NCBI GenBank assembly: GCA_965198875.1
Contig: CBDAPU010000001.1
Coordinates: forward strand, 248,001 to 312,000
Reading direction: 5' to 3'
Source: CBDAPU01 sp965198875
GTDB lineage: Bacteria > Pseudomonadota > Gammaproteobacteria > Eutrophobiales > Eutrophobiaceae
Length of the DNA: 64,000 bases
Shown here one piece after another: positions 55,177 to 63,047 of this stretch. A program made the translations under genes and the position numbers. The notes below the pieces were generated by a model that searched no databases, was not told where the DNA came from, and saw only the letters and a list, made by a program, of their open reading frames with translations. Each line of letters opens with the position of its first letter. The stretch's first letter is position 1.

Positions 55177-56415
55177 TCAGATCAGAGGAGCCTTAATTAT
55201 TTTTCCCGCCTTGATGATATAGTCCGGCCCTTTATCGGCGGCGTAAAGTAATGACAGGTCTTGCAACGGATTGCCGTTGACGATCAGCAGATCCGCATAG
55301 GCGCCCGCTTTTATGCAACCTAATTCGTCCGGTCGCTGTATAATTTCCGCATTGATCGCCGTTGCCGAGTGTAACACTTCAAAAGGCGTGTCGACTTCTG
55401 AGCGTATTTTTAATTCTTCCAGTTGGTGTTTATGCATCTCACCTAACAGATCGGTTCCGAGACCAAGTTTCACCCCCGCCTGTTTACATATTTCAACGGC
55501 CTCCAGTCCCTTATCTTTCACCTCAAGCAGTTTGTCCAATGTTGTTTGTGGCGTACCCGCTTTCGCACCGTAGCGACTGATCGCTGCATAAGTGATCAGC
55601 GTCGGTACGACATAAGAACCATGCTCCGCCACAACGCTCGCCGCTTCTTTATCTATCAAGTTAGCATGTTCAATGGAACGGACGCCTAATTTGACGGAAC
55701 GACTGATGGTCTCTGCAGTATAGGCATGGGCCATCACATAGCTGCGCCGGCGGCTCGCCTCATCCACCGCCGCCAAAATTTCCTCTTCGGAGAACTGGCG
55801 CATCCAGATGGGATCAGTTGGTGAGGAAATACCACCGGAGACCATCAGTTTAATTTGATGTGCGCCTTGTCTTAGGGTTTCACGAACGGCTTTTCTCAAG
55901 GCGTCTACGCCATCGACAACTTCTCCCAGATTTCCTCTCAGGGCGCAACCACAGGGTTCCAGGTATTGCGGCCGTATATCGACATGCCCTCCGGTTTGGC
56001 TAAATGCCCTGCCTGCATAAAACAACCTGGGGCCTTCTACATAGCCTTCTTCAATGGCACGCCATAAACCATAGTCCGCACCGCCGGCATCGCGCACTGT
56101 GGTAAAGCCGCGTTTCAATGCGTTTTCCATTAGCGGGCGGGCAGCCTGGGCCACATAGGTCCGGGGCAGGGTCTCCAGCAAATGAAAATTAGCATCCGTT
56201 GCGTAGGCGTGGAAATGACAGTCAATCAACCCCGGCATGACTACTCTGCCAGCCAGATCTATTTCCTTATCAACTTGACTGTCTGGTTTGCTATCAGTAA
56301 TGGATGCAATACGCTCATTCTCGACCAATACATATTTATCGGCAATGAGCTCAGGTTGATGTCCATCAAAGATAAGCCCGTTTTTTAATAATAAGGTCGT
56401 CATGTTTTTGCTCAT
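55177..56415 (-). CDS. Metal-dependent amidohydrolase (imidazolonepropionase/Xaa-Pro dipeptidase-like)
   Basis: A 412-residue amidohydrolase-superfamily enzyme. Metal-binding HxH in MPGLIDCHFHAYATDANF (His near 68 and 70), LMVSGGISSPTD with a candidate bridging residue, His in AHAYTAE and SIEHANLID, and the catalytic Asp in GLGTDLLGE. The family includes peptidases, imidazolonepropionase-like enzymes and phosphotriesterase-like members; the substrate is unknown. It is convergent with hppD and on the same strand as the hydantoinase genes, so amide or cyclic-amide breakdown is plausible. ATGs at 56415 and 56403 are both possible. Confidence 0.85.
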   Translation of the reverse strand: MSKNMTTLLLKNGLIFDGHQPELIADKYVLVENERIASITDSKPDSQVDKEIDLAGRVVMPGLIDCHFHAYATDANFHLLETLPRTYVAQAARPLMENALKRGFTTVRDAGGADYGLWRAIEEGYVEGPRLFYAGRAFSQTGGHVDIRPQYLEPCGCALRGNLGEVVDGVDALRKAVRETLRQGAHQIKLMVSGGISSPTDPIWMRQFSEEEILAAVDEASRRRSYVMAHAYTAETISRSVKLGVRSIEHANLIDKEAASVVAEHGSYVVPTLITYAAISRYGAKAGTPQTTLDKLLEVKDKGLEAVEICKQAGVKLGLGTDLLGEMHKHQLEELKIRSEVDTPFEVLHSATAINAEIIQRPDELGCIKAGAYADLLIVNGNPLQDLSLLYAADKGPDYIIKAGKIIKAPLI

Positions 56416-56685
56416 CCCCGCTGAAGCAAGGTATATTCACTGTTCAGACTACCACAGATAACAGTAGCGATAGCCGTAATGGAAAATAATCCCGTGCCGG
56501 CGAGATAAGCCCATGATTATCCCAACAGTTCAGGCGATGAAGGCACGCTTATTTATGGTTGTTTTCTGTTTTATCGTACTCATGTCACCATGATCTCGCC
56601 GTATCCCGGTCACATTCAGCGCATAGATGCTGGCGGTGGGGCAATGGTGACGCCTGACAAGATCAGAGGTGCGATGAAATCATCG

Positions 56686-58368
56686 CTAAACGCCAAAATG
56701 TCGGGCGGCCTGCTCCGTGGTGATGTAGCCGTTTTTGATGTCCATTGCGACTTTATCTCTCGCTCGTTTTCGTGGAGCGCCATAGCCACCGCCAGTGGCG
56801 GTATAGATACGAATGAGTTCACCCCTCCTGACAGGAATCATGGTGCACATGTTGTATCGTTCCTCCAAGCCATCTGCGCGGATCACCAGGGCGTAGTTGT
56901 GGGAGCCGGGCTGACCGCCATCCATGCCCCAGGGAAAGGTTTCACCCCGTGTTGCGCCATAGGTTAAATACGCCTCTTTTGCCGTCACCCGATAATCTAT
57001 GACGATACCTTTACCGCCCAGGTATTCCCCCTCTCCACCCTCGGCATTGTGAAAGGCGTACTGCTCTACCTGTATGCCGTAGCGTGTCTCAAACAGCTCG
57101 GTGGGGATATTAAACGTCTCGCCGTTCAGCGCACAAAATTGCCCGCTGTCACCATCCCTGTCGTGAGAGGCGCCCCAGCCGCCGGCTAACGGCTCGCCCA
57201 TCACAAACAGCTCATTGGTATCCGGATGCACACCGGAGATAAAAGTACCGGAAACACTTCTATAATGACCGGCAGGCAGTCTGTGTTTCAGCGCCGGCGC
57301 CAATGCCTTCCAGACCAACTCCATGGCGGCGACATCGGTTTCATAATACAGGGAGACGGGGGCGGGCCGCACGGCGCTGAACAAGGTGCCCTCAGGGCAG
57401 ATCACCTCCATGGCACGGAAACAGCCGCCATTGGCCGGTATGTCCGGATTGGTGATGCACTTGAAGACACAGCGGGTGGCCGTGACCAGGCCGCTGGAAG
57501 AGACATTGATCGGCCCCGGTGCCTGGGGCGATGTGCCGGTAAAATCCATGCTCATTTTGTTATCGGCAATGGTCACTTTCACCTTGATGGGAAACGGGCC
57601 GTTACCGAGGCCATCGCTTTCGATAATATCTTCGGCTTCGAACACGCCCTGGGGTAGTTTATCCAGCTCAATGCGGGTCATCGCCTCGCCGTAATCCAGT
57701 AGCTCATTCATGGCCAGGAGCAGGTTTTCAGCACCGTATTTATTGACCAGTTCCAGAATGCGGTTGGCGCCGACCCTGGCGGCGGCGACACCAGCGTGCA
57801 TGTCACCGAGTGTGGCCTCCGGCAGGCGTACATTGTCACGGATCAGATCATGTAACGCCCGGTTCAATGTCCCCTTTTCATAGAGTTTCAAAAAACAAAA
57901 GTGCAGACCCTCCTGATAGATCTCCGTTGCCGATGTGGAGATGCTGCCCGGCTGGGCGCCGCCCACTTCCGTCCAGTGCGCCTTGTTGACCGTCCAGGCG
58001 ATGAGTGTATCTTCAAAGAAAACCGGCACCATGATCACCACATCCGACAGGTGCGTACCGCCACCTTCGTAGGGACTGTTGGTGATGAAGACATCGCCGG
58101 GATACATCTCCTCCACCCTGTGATGCTCGAACAGACTCTGCACTGCCGTATCCAGTGTCGCCAGAAAGCCGGCCACGCCGTTGCCCTGTGCCAGCAGGTT
58201 TCCCTTGGCATCTGTCGCCCCCACGGCGAAATCCGTGGTTTCATAGATGATCGGACTCATGCTGGTGCGGATCATGGCGTTAAACATCTCATCACCCAGC
58301 GCAACGATAGAGTCCTTGATGATCTCCAGGGTGAAGATGTCGGTGCTGGCGGTATTGTTAACGGGCAT
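56686..58368 (-). CDS. Hydantoinase/oxoprolinase B subunit
   Basis: A 560-residue HyuB-type subunit: LEIIKDSIVALGDEMFNAMIRTSMSPIIYE, VFITNSPYEGGGTHLSDV, GGPINVSSSG-like PGPINVSSSGLVTATR and C-terminal TATGGGYGAPRKRA (each given in part) are the family hallmarks. With HyuA it hydrolyses cyclic amides such as hydantoins or 5-oxoproline, often with ATP. AAGGA lies nine bases before the ATG at 58368. It follows HyuA by 66 bp. The true substrate is not determined by sequence. Confidence 0.92.
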   Translation of the reverse strand: MPVNNTASTDIFTLEIIKDSIVALGDEMFNAMIRTSMSPIIYETTDFAVGATDAKGNLLAQGNGVAGFLATLDTAVQSLFEHHRVEEMYPGDVFITNSPYEGGGTHLSDVVIMVPVFFEDTLIAWTVNKAHWTEVGGAQPGSISTSATEIYQEGLHFCFLKLYEKGTLNRALHDLIRDNVRLPEATLGDMHAGVAAARVGANRILELVNKYGAENLLLAMNELLDYGEAMTRIELDKLPQGVFEAEDIIESDGLGNGPFPIKVKVTIADNKMSMDFTGTSPQAPGPINVSSSGLVTATRCVFKCITNPDIPANGGCFRAMEVICPEGTLFSAVRPAPVSLYYETDVAAMELVWKALAPALKHRLPAGHYRSVSGTFISGVHPDTNELFVMGEPLAGGWGASHDRDGDSGQFCALNGETFNIPTELFETRYGIQVEQYAFHNAEGGEGEYLGGKGIVIDYRVTAKEAYLTYGATRGETFPWGMDGGQPGSHNYALVIRADGLEERYNMCTMIPVRRGELIRIYTATGGGYGAPRKRARDKVAMDIKNGYITTEQAARHFGV

Positions 58369-58434
58369 AGTTTGATGTCCTTCGAAGATAAAGTGATTAA
58401 ATCGATTCAAATCGACTTGGGTGAATTTCTCTGT

Positions 58435-60516
58435 TTATTCATGACTTGCCATTTTTATAGCGACATGACAGTTACCATAATCATCAACACTCACAGTATG
58501 ACCCGGTGGGACGATGAGCGTTGTAGAGGGCTCCTGTATCACTGCAGGGCCGCACAAGGCCATCCCCGGCTCCAGTTTTAAGCCGTCATAGATCGTCGTT
58601 TCATGGACGCCATGTTGATCAAAGTCCACCTTTCGTGTGTGCATCACTGTCTCTTCCAGTGTGACGCCGGTGACGGCTTTTTTAGCCGGCTCCGGCTTCT
58701 CGACCGCCACCCTGGCGAGAAGGTGAAAGTTCACGATTTGAATGCCGGTATCGAGACGGTAGGTGAAGCGATGTTCATGGGCGTCATGGAAACCCTCTAT
58801 GGCGCCTGGCAGATCCACCTCCCCTTTTTCCGTCATGGGGAATGTGATCTTCACCGTATGCTCCTGTCCGGCGTAGCGCATATTGGCAAAATATTCGAAT
58901 GTGATCCTCTTGGCGGATAAATCAATATTATCACTGGCGAAATCATCCGCCGCATTGTTTTGCAGGGACTGATAGGTCTTGCTGATCTGCGCCACATTGG
59001 ATGCTGCAAGCGTCAAGGGGCTGGTTTGTACGTAGTCCCGGCGTAAGTCTGTGAGTAACATCCCCCAGGCGGAAAACACGGCGGCGTTCACCGGCACAAT
59101 CACCCTGGGCACCTTCAGCTCTTCCGCCAGCGCCACGGCATGCATGGCGCCACCACCCCCAAATGCAATTAAAGAAAAATCACGAGGATCATAGCCTTTG
59201 TTGGTGGAGATGAGACGCAAGGCATTGATCATATTAAAATTGGCGATACGAATCACCCCTCTCGCCAGCGCTTCCATGCTCATATCCAGTTTTTCCATCA
59301 GCGGCTTAAAGGCGTTTTTAAGGGCAGCCATATCCGGCTCTACTTCACCGCCGACGAAACTGTTTTTATCTATGCGTCCCAGCACTAAATTGGCGTCGGT
59401 GGTCGTGGGTTTTGTCCCACCCCTGCCGTAGGCGGCGGGACCCGGTGATGCGCCCGCACTCTGCGGGCCCACATGCAGTTTCCGTCCTTCGTCGAGCCAG
59501 GCGATACTGCCGCCGCCGTTGCCAATTTCAACAATCTCCGATACCGGCGTCTGGATGGGATAGCCGGGACTCCTGTTATCTTTTTCTATGTAGTAATCGG
59601 TCGTGATCCGGATCTCACCATTTTCAATCAGGGTGCATTTTGCCGTGGTGCCGCCAATGTCCAGTACGATTAAGTTTTTTTCATTGATCGTGTTGCCGAG
59701 GTGCGCCGCCGCATAAATGCCGCTCGCCGGGCCGGACTCCACCATCGTAATCGGGTTGCGCTTTGCCGAGGCCACCGTGGCGATACCGCAGTTGGACTGC
59801 ATGATGTAAGGGCTCTTTGTGCATCCCGCCTCAGTCAGTCGCCTCTCCAGGGATTCCATGTAGCGCTTGGCGATAGGATGGATATAGGCGGAGAGCACCG
59901 TGGTATTCGTGCGCTCATATTCGCGCCATTCCCGGCTTATCTCATGGGAGGCCAGTACCGAGATATCCGGTGCTAATGCCTTTAGCCTGTTGACCACTTT
60001 TATCTCATTTTCGGGATTGATATAGGCATGCAATAGACACACGGCGATGGCCTGAACCCCCTCGCTACGAAAAAACGCCACCAACTCCGCCAGCGGCTCC
60101 AGCTTCACCGCTTGCTGTACCTCACCTTTGTAATTGATCCGCTCATCCAGCTCGCAACGCAGATAACGCGCTACAAAGGGTTTGGGTTTACGGAAATTAA
60201 AATTAAACAGATCCGGGCGGTTGCCCCTGGCGATTTCCAGCACATCCCGAAAGCCCCGGGTGGTAATTAAAGCCGTCTTAACACCCCTCCTCTCAGTTAA
60301 GGCATTAATCACGACTGTTGTGCCGTGAGCGAAGAACTCACATTCTGAAGGAGACAATCCTGCTTTACTGAGTGAGTTCATCACCCCCTGCTCGAAATTG
60401 GGTGGTGTGGTATCGACCTTCACCGTGCCTAACTCGCTGACCTTCCCGGTGTTCCCGTCGATGCTGTAGTAAACCAGATCGGTAAAGGTTCCGCCGACAT
60501 CGGTGGCTATGCGCAT
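58435..60516 (-). CDS. Hydantoinase/oxoprolinase A subunit
   Basis: A 693-residue HyuA-type ATPase subunit. ASKHA phosphate-binding loops are seen in RIATDVGGTFTDLVYY at the N terminus and LIVLDIGGTTAKCTLI near 285, with the adenosine-binding loop IAFGGGGAMHAVALAE near 455. GAGG lies seven bases before the ATG at 60516; a start 15 bases upstream is possible. Pairs with 56686-58368. The ORF downstream on this strand is interrupted by the inserted segment starting near 60585. Confidence 0.93.
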   Translation of the reverse strand: MRIATDVGGTFTDLVYYSIDGNTGKVSELGTVKVDTTPPNFEQGVMNSLSKAGLSPSECEFFAHGTTVVINALTERRGVKTALITTRGFRDVLEIARGNRPDLFNFNFRKPKPFVARYLRCELDERINYKGEVQQAVKLEPLAELVAFFRSEGVQAIAVCLLHAYINPENEIKVVNRLKALAPDISVLASHEISREWREYERTNTTVLSAYIHPIAKRYMESLERRLTEAGCTKSPYIMQSNCGIATVASAKRNPITMVESGPASGIYAAAHLGNTINEKNLIVLDIGGTTAKCTLIENGEIRITTDYYIEKDNRSPGYPIQTPVSEIVEIGNGGGSIAWLDEGRKLHVGPQSAGASPGPAAYGRGGTKPTTTDANLVLGRIDKNSFVGGEVEPDMAALKNAFKPLMEKLDMSMEALARGVIRIANFNMINALRLISTNKGYDPRDFSLIAFGGGGAMHAVALAEELKVPRVIVPVNAAVFSAWGMLLTDLRRDYVQTSPLTLAASNVAQISKTYQSLQNNAADDFASDNIDLSAKRITFEYFANMRYAGQEHTVKITFPMTEKGEVDLPGAIEGFHDAHEHRFTYRLDTGIQIVNFHLLARVAVEKPEPAKKAVTGVTLEETVMHTRKVDFDQHGVHETTIYDGLKLEPGMALCGPAVIQEPSTTLIVPPGHTVSVDDYGNCHVAIKMASHE

Positions 60517-60584
60517 GTTATTTCCTCGCATGTCTGCATTGAATAGGTGGGGGGATAAAAACTCTTAACTTCTATCTATGCTCA

Positions 60585-60659
60585 TCACCCTATCAGCATG
60601 TAATATATTTTTGTATCTTCAACCGCAACGCTGGCATGGGTGACACCGGCGGGAATATG
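60585..60659 (-). repeat. Truncated copy of the cupin gene 3' end (direct repeat of 61781-61855)
   Basis: 75 bp identical to the end of the cupin gene except for three substitutions, same orientation. On the minus strand it encodes HIPAGVTHASVAVEDTKIYYM and the same stop. With the copy at 61781-61855 it brackets 1.1 kb that carries the two genes at 60788-61667. Confidence 0.92.
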
Positions 60660-60787
60660 GAAGTTAGGGAGCCGACTGCCAACCAGGCCAGTGAGCTTTA
60701 GAAAATTCGGCCACAAATGCCGACCAGGATGGCGGTTTTAATAAAGACACACTCAAGGTCTCGGCTGAAGGCACTTTATAGTCGCCC

Positions 60788-61003
60788 TCAATCACCCTGG
60801 CTTTTGACTGGTGTGTGCCCGGCAACGCCTGCCTCTGCCTCACCGGTTGCGCCAGTATTACCCTGCCCGACTGGCGGTGGCGGTCGTTCGCCGGATGGCG
60901 GCTCAATGTTTATACCACCTTTATATAAGGTGCCTTCGATAATATATGAATATCGATCTTTCTCTTCTTTTGCCTTTTCTATTAGAGCCAGTTTATCTGT
61001 CAT
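60788..61003 (-). CDS. Small protein of unknown function in the inserted cassette
   Basis: A 71-residue polypeptide, MTDKLALIEKAKEEKDRYSYI, with a helical N-terminal half and a Pro/Gly-rich C-terminal half (GERPPPPVGQGNTG). GGAG lies seven bases upstream of the ATG at 61003, and it overlaps the preceding gene by 11 bp, so it is probably translated with it. No family is recognised. It could be a partner of the membrane protein. Confidence 0.6.
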   Translation of the reverse strand: MTDKLALIEKAKEEKDRYSYIIEGTLYKGGINIEPPSGERPPPPVGQGNTGATGEAEAGVAGHTPVKSQGD

Positions 61004-61667
61004 GGTCATCTCCTGTGTTTAACTTTGCTTCAATGGCAATACGCCCCCGATCCAGGGACAAATATTGTGCATCCACTTCATATAATTCCTTGCCCGTACT
61101 GTTATTATAAACAATCACTGCTTCCAATAATAATTCGGCTGCTTCCGAGCTGTCGGAATAGGCCTTTACCCAGCCTTGATACATCAAATCGTTTTCCATA
61201 TCCCGTACGGTAAGCCATTCAGTGCCTCGAGAATTCATCAGCAAGCCCCACACATCTATCTCACCAAACTTCCTGGTAATACCGAGCCCTTGTAGCAGTT
61301 TGAAGTGGAGCTTATAGGTATTGATACAGATGAGCAAAACGGCCAGTAAAACCGAGATAACGGATGCCAATATAATTTGCCATAGCGTTATGTTGTTTAT
61401 GATTTCCCTGGTTGACGGGTCTTCCAATCGCTCCGGTAAGGCGGACAGGCAATACAGAAAGCTCCCGCGCCCATCCAGGCAAGAGAAAACCCCGGCAAAG
61501 AAATAATAAATCAGGTAACTGCCAAACCCTAACAGGAAGACATTAACGGAAAACTGGAAGGGAGTCCTCTTCGCATGATTGGTGAACATATCAACCATGT
61601 AGGCGCAGATAATACCGGGGAAAAATATCAGCAACAGATTAAAGGCAAATTCGGAAATATCCATCAA
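60993..61667 (-). CDS. Membrane protein of unknown function (DUF6338-like)
   Basis: A 224-residue protein with three predicted transmembrane segments (about 8-24, 40-60 and 90-113) and a soluble C-terminal domain of about 100 residues (EWLTVRDMENDLMYQGWVKAYSDSS...). The shape and the phrase GWV.AYSDS recall DUF6338-type membrane proteins that occur as island cargo, but I am not sure of the family. It is the upstream gene of a two-gene unit flanked by direct repeats of the cupin 3' end. Confidence 0.65.
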   Translation of the reverse strand: MMDISEFAFNLLLIFFPGIICAYMVDMFTNHAKRTPFQFSVNVFLLGFGSYLIYYFFAGVFSCLDGRGSFLYCLSALPERLEDPSTREIINNITLWQIILASVISVLLAVLLICINTYKLHFKLLQGLGITRKFGEIDVWGLLMNSRGTEWLTVRDMENDLMYQGWVKAYSDSSEAAELLLEAVIVYNNSTGKELYEVDAQYLSLDRGRIAIEAKLNTGDDHDR

Positions 61668-61780
61668 CCATGCCCGTGCCTATCACCACTATAAAGACAA
61701 CAGCCACGCCGAGGCGTTAAACATAAGCAAAGGCTCCCAGTAGCGGTAACGCAAAACTCAAGATGTATTTGCATCTTAAA

Positions 61781-61855
61781 TCACCCTATCAGCATGTAAT
61801 ATATTTTTGTATCTTCAATCGCAACGCTGGCATGGGCGACACCAGCGGGAATATG
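61781..61855 (-). repeat. Direct repeat at the 3' end of the cupin gene
   Basis: The intact counterpart of the copy at 60585-60659. The distance between corresponding bases is 1,196 bp. Confidence 0.92.
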
Positions 61856-62098
61856 CACAAGCGCACCCCGCTCCAGCGTCACCTTGCCATCCTCAGTCTC
61901 AAGCGTCATCTTCCCGTCTATGATAATAGAGACCTCATCCTGCATATGGGTAGAGCGCCCAGCACCTTCCGGCACCCTTTGTCCGGCCTTAAAGGCGGCT
62001 GTGCCAATAGACGCATTGGCGTTGTTGATATTCTCAAGGCTCAGGTGTTCAATCAGTGGCTCTTCTTCTGTGCCGTAACGAAGCGTTGTGATTTTCAT
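61781..62098 (-). CDS. Cupin-domain protein
   Basis: A 105-residue single cupin: AGRSTHMQDEVSIIIDGKMTLE and GALVHIPAGVAHASVAIEDTKI carry the two cupin motifs with likely metal ligands His, Asp/Glu and His. Likely a small-molecule isomerase, hydrolase or binding protein; role unknown. It is 22 bp downstream of the XRE-cupin regulator and is probably co-transcribed. Its last 75 bp are duplicated at 60585-60659. Confidence 0.88.
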   Translation of the reverse strand: MKITTLRYGTEEEPLIEHLSLENINNANASIGTAAFKAGQRVPEGAGRSTHMQDEVSIIIDGKMTLETEDGKVTLERGALVHIPAGVAHASVAIEDTKIYYMLIG

Positions 62099-62120
62099 TT
62101 TTTCTCTTGTCGGCTCTTAA

Positions 62121-62699
62121 TTAGTCTTCAAAGATCCGCGGTGTGCCCACCCACAAAATGCGAACTGCTTTATCTGACATATTGATCGTGTCATGCTCTA
62201 TTTGTGAATTAATATGCACGCAATCGCCCTGCTTTAAGTCAAATGCCTCATCGCCCACATCCACCCTTATTTCCCCTTCCAGCACGTAGAAGAAATCCTC
62301 GCCCTCTTCCCTATGCACTTTGGGCAATTCACAGTCCGGCGGGATGATGATCAGCAAGGCGTTCATCAGCCTGTTTCTGACATCGCCGTCCAGGCGGTGA
62401 TAGGTCACTGGCGAGTCAATCTCAACCGTGATCGGCTCGGACGCCCGCCTCACCAGGCTATTGGTTTTAGGTGGCGTCAGAAAATAATTGATGTCGATAT
62501 CCAGGGCGCCGGATAGCTGGAGCAGAGAAACAATAGACGGAACCGCCTTGCCTCTCTCCGCCTGGGAGACAAAAGCGGGGGACAATCCCGCTGCATCGGC
62601 CAACTCCTGCAAGGTCATCCGCAACTCCTTGCGCCTTGCCTTGAGCAAGGAAGGGATAGACTTCTCAATATGTTTGGCTTTAGCGGCGTGAAGCACCAT
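62121..62699 (-). CDS. XRE-family regulator with C-terminal cupin domain
   Basis: A 192-residue regulator. The helix-turn-helix (about 18-72) reads LKARRKELRMTLQELADAAG, SPAFVSQAERGKAVPSIVSL; the cupin domain (about 110-185) has HREEGEDFFYVLEGEIRV and GDCVHINSQIEHDTINMS. Such proteins sense a small molecule through the cupin and regulate adjacent catabolic genes. GGAGG precedes the ATG. The region upstream (62812-62878) has palindromes that could be its operators, placing the TonB receptor gene and its own under its control. Confidence 0.9.
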   Translation of the reverse strand: MVLHAAKAKHIEKSIPSLLKARRKELRMTLQELADAAGLSPAFVSQAERGKAVPSIVSLLQLSGALDIDINYFLTPPKTNSLVRRASEPITVEIDSPVTYHRLDGDVRNRLMNALLIIIPPDCELPKVHREEGEDFFYVLEGEIRVDVGDEAFDLKQGDCVHINSQIEHDTINMSDKAVRILWVGTPRIFED

Positions 62700-62811
62700 G
62701 CCCCTCCGGTAAATGAGAAAATGACGGGCCGAGTATAAATATTATCAGCACCACTTTCTTCATCGTTATGTGTGGTTTGAAAACCCGCCCATCCCGTTTG
62801 AAATGAATAAT

Positions 62812-62827
62812 ATCAAAAATATTTGAT
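62812..62827. promoter_or_regulatory. Palindrome ATCAAA-N4-TTTGAT, possible operator
   Basis: Perfect 6 bp arms with a 4-base centre. It adjoins the larger palindrome at 62828-62857, which shares the core TATCAAAAATA; two related sites in a row in a regulator promoter suggest cooperative binding. Confidence 0.5.
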
Positions 62828-62857
62828 TTATCAAAAATATACTAGTATTTTTGATAA
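62828..62857. promoter_or_regulatory. Perfect 12 bp inverted repeat, possible operator of the XRE-cupin regulator
   Basis: TTATCAAAAATA and TATTTTTGATAA flank a 6-base centre (TACTAG). It lies 129 bp upstream of the regulator's start and about 190 bp before the TonB receptor start. Confidence 0.6.
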
Positions 62858-62865
62858 TATATCAA

Positions 62866-62878
62866 TGACCTGAGGTCA
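62866..62878. promoter_or_regulatory. Palindrome TGACCT-G-AGGTCA
   Basis: Exact 6 bp arms around one base, following the two AT-rich palindromes. The different sequence suggests a second regulator or a chance match. Confidence 0.35.
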
Positions 62879-63047
62879 AAATGCCTCGAATTCAGGCCAT
62901 AACATTCATAAATAATATTTAAATATTTGTTTTATATAACTTTGATTATCTTATTCGACAGCCTGAAAAAATTCGGTTTTTTAAATTAATGTTGGCTAAT
63001 ATAATAAATATTTCTTACCTTCAAAAATATTTAAAGGGGAGATTGAA

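Larger units (their letters stand above)
62700..63047. other. Divergent AT-rich regulatory region
   Basis: About 350 bp between the XRE-cupin regulator (minus) and the TonB receptor (plus). It contains the palindromes listed below and no gene. Confidence 0.7.
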
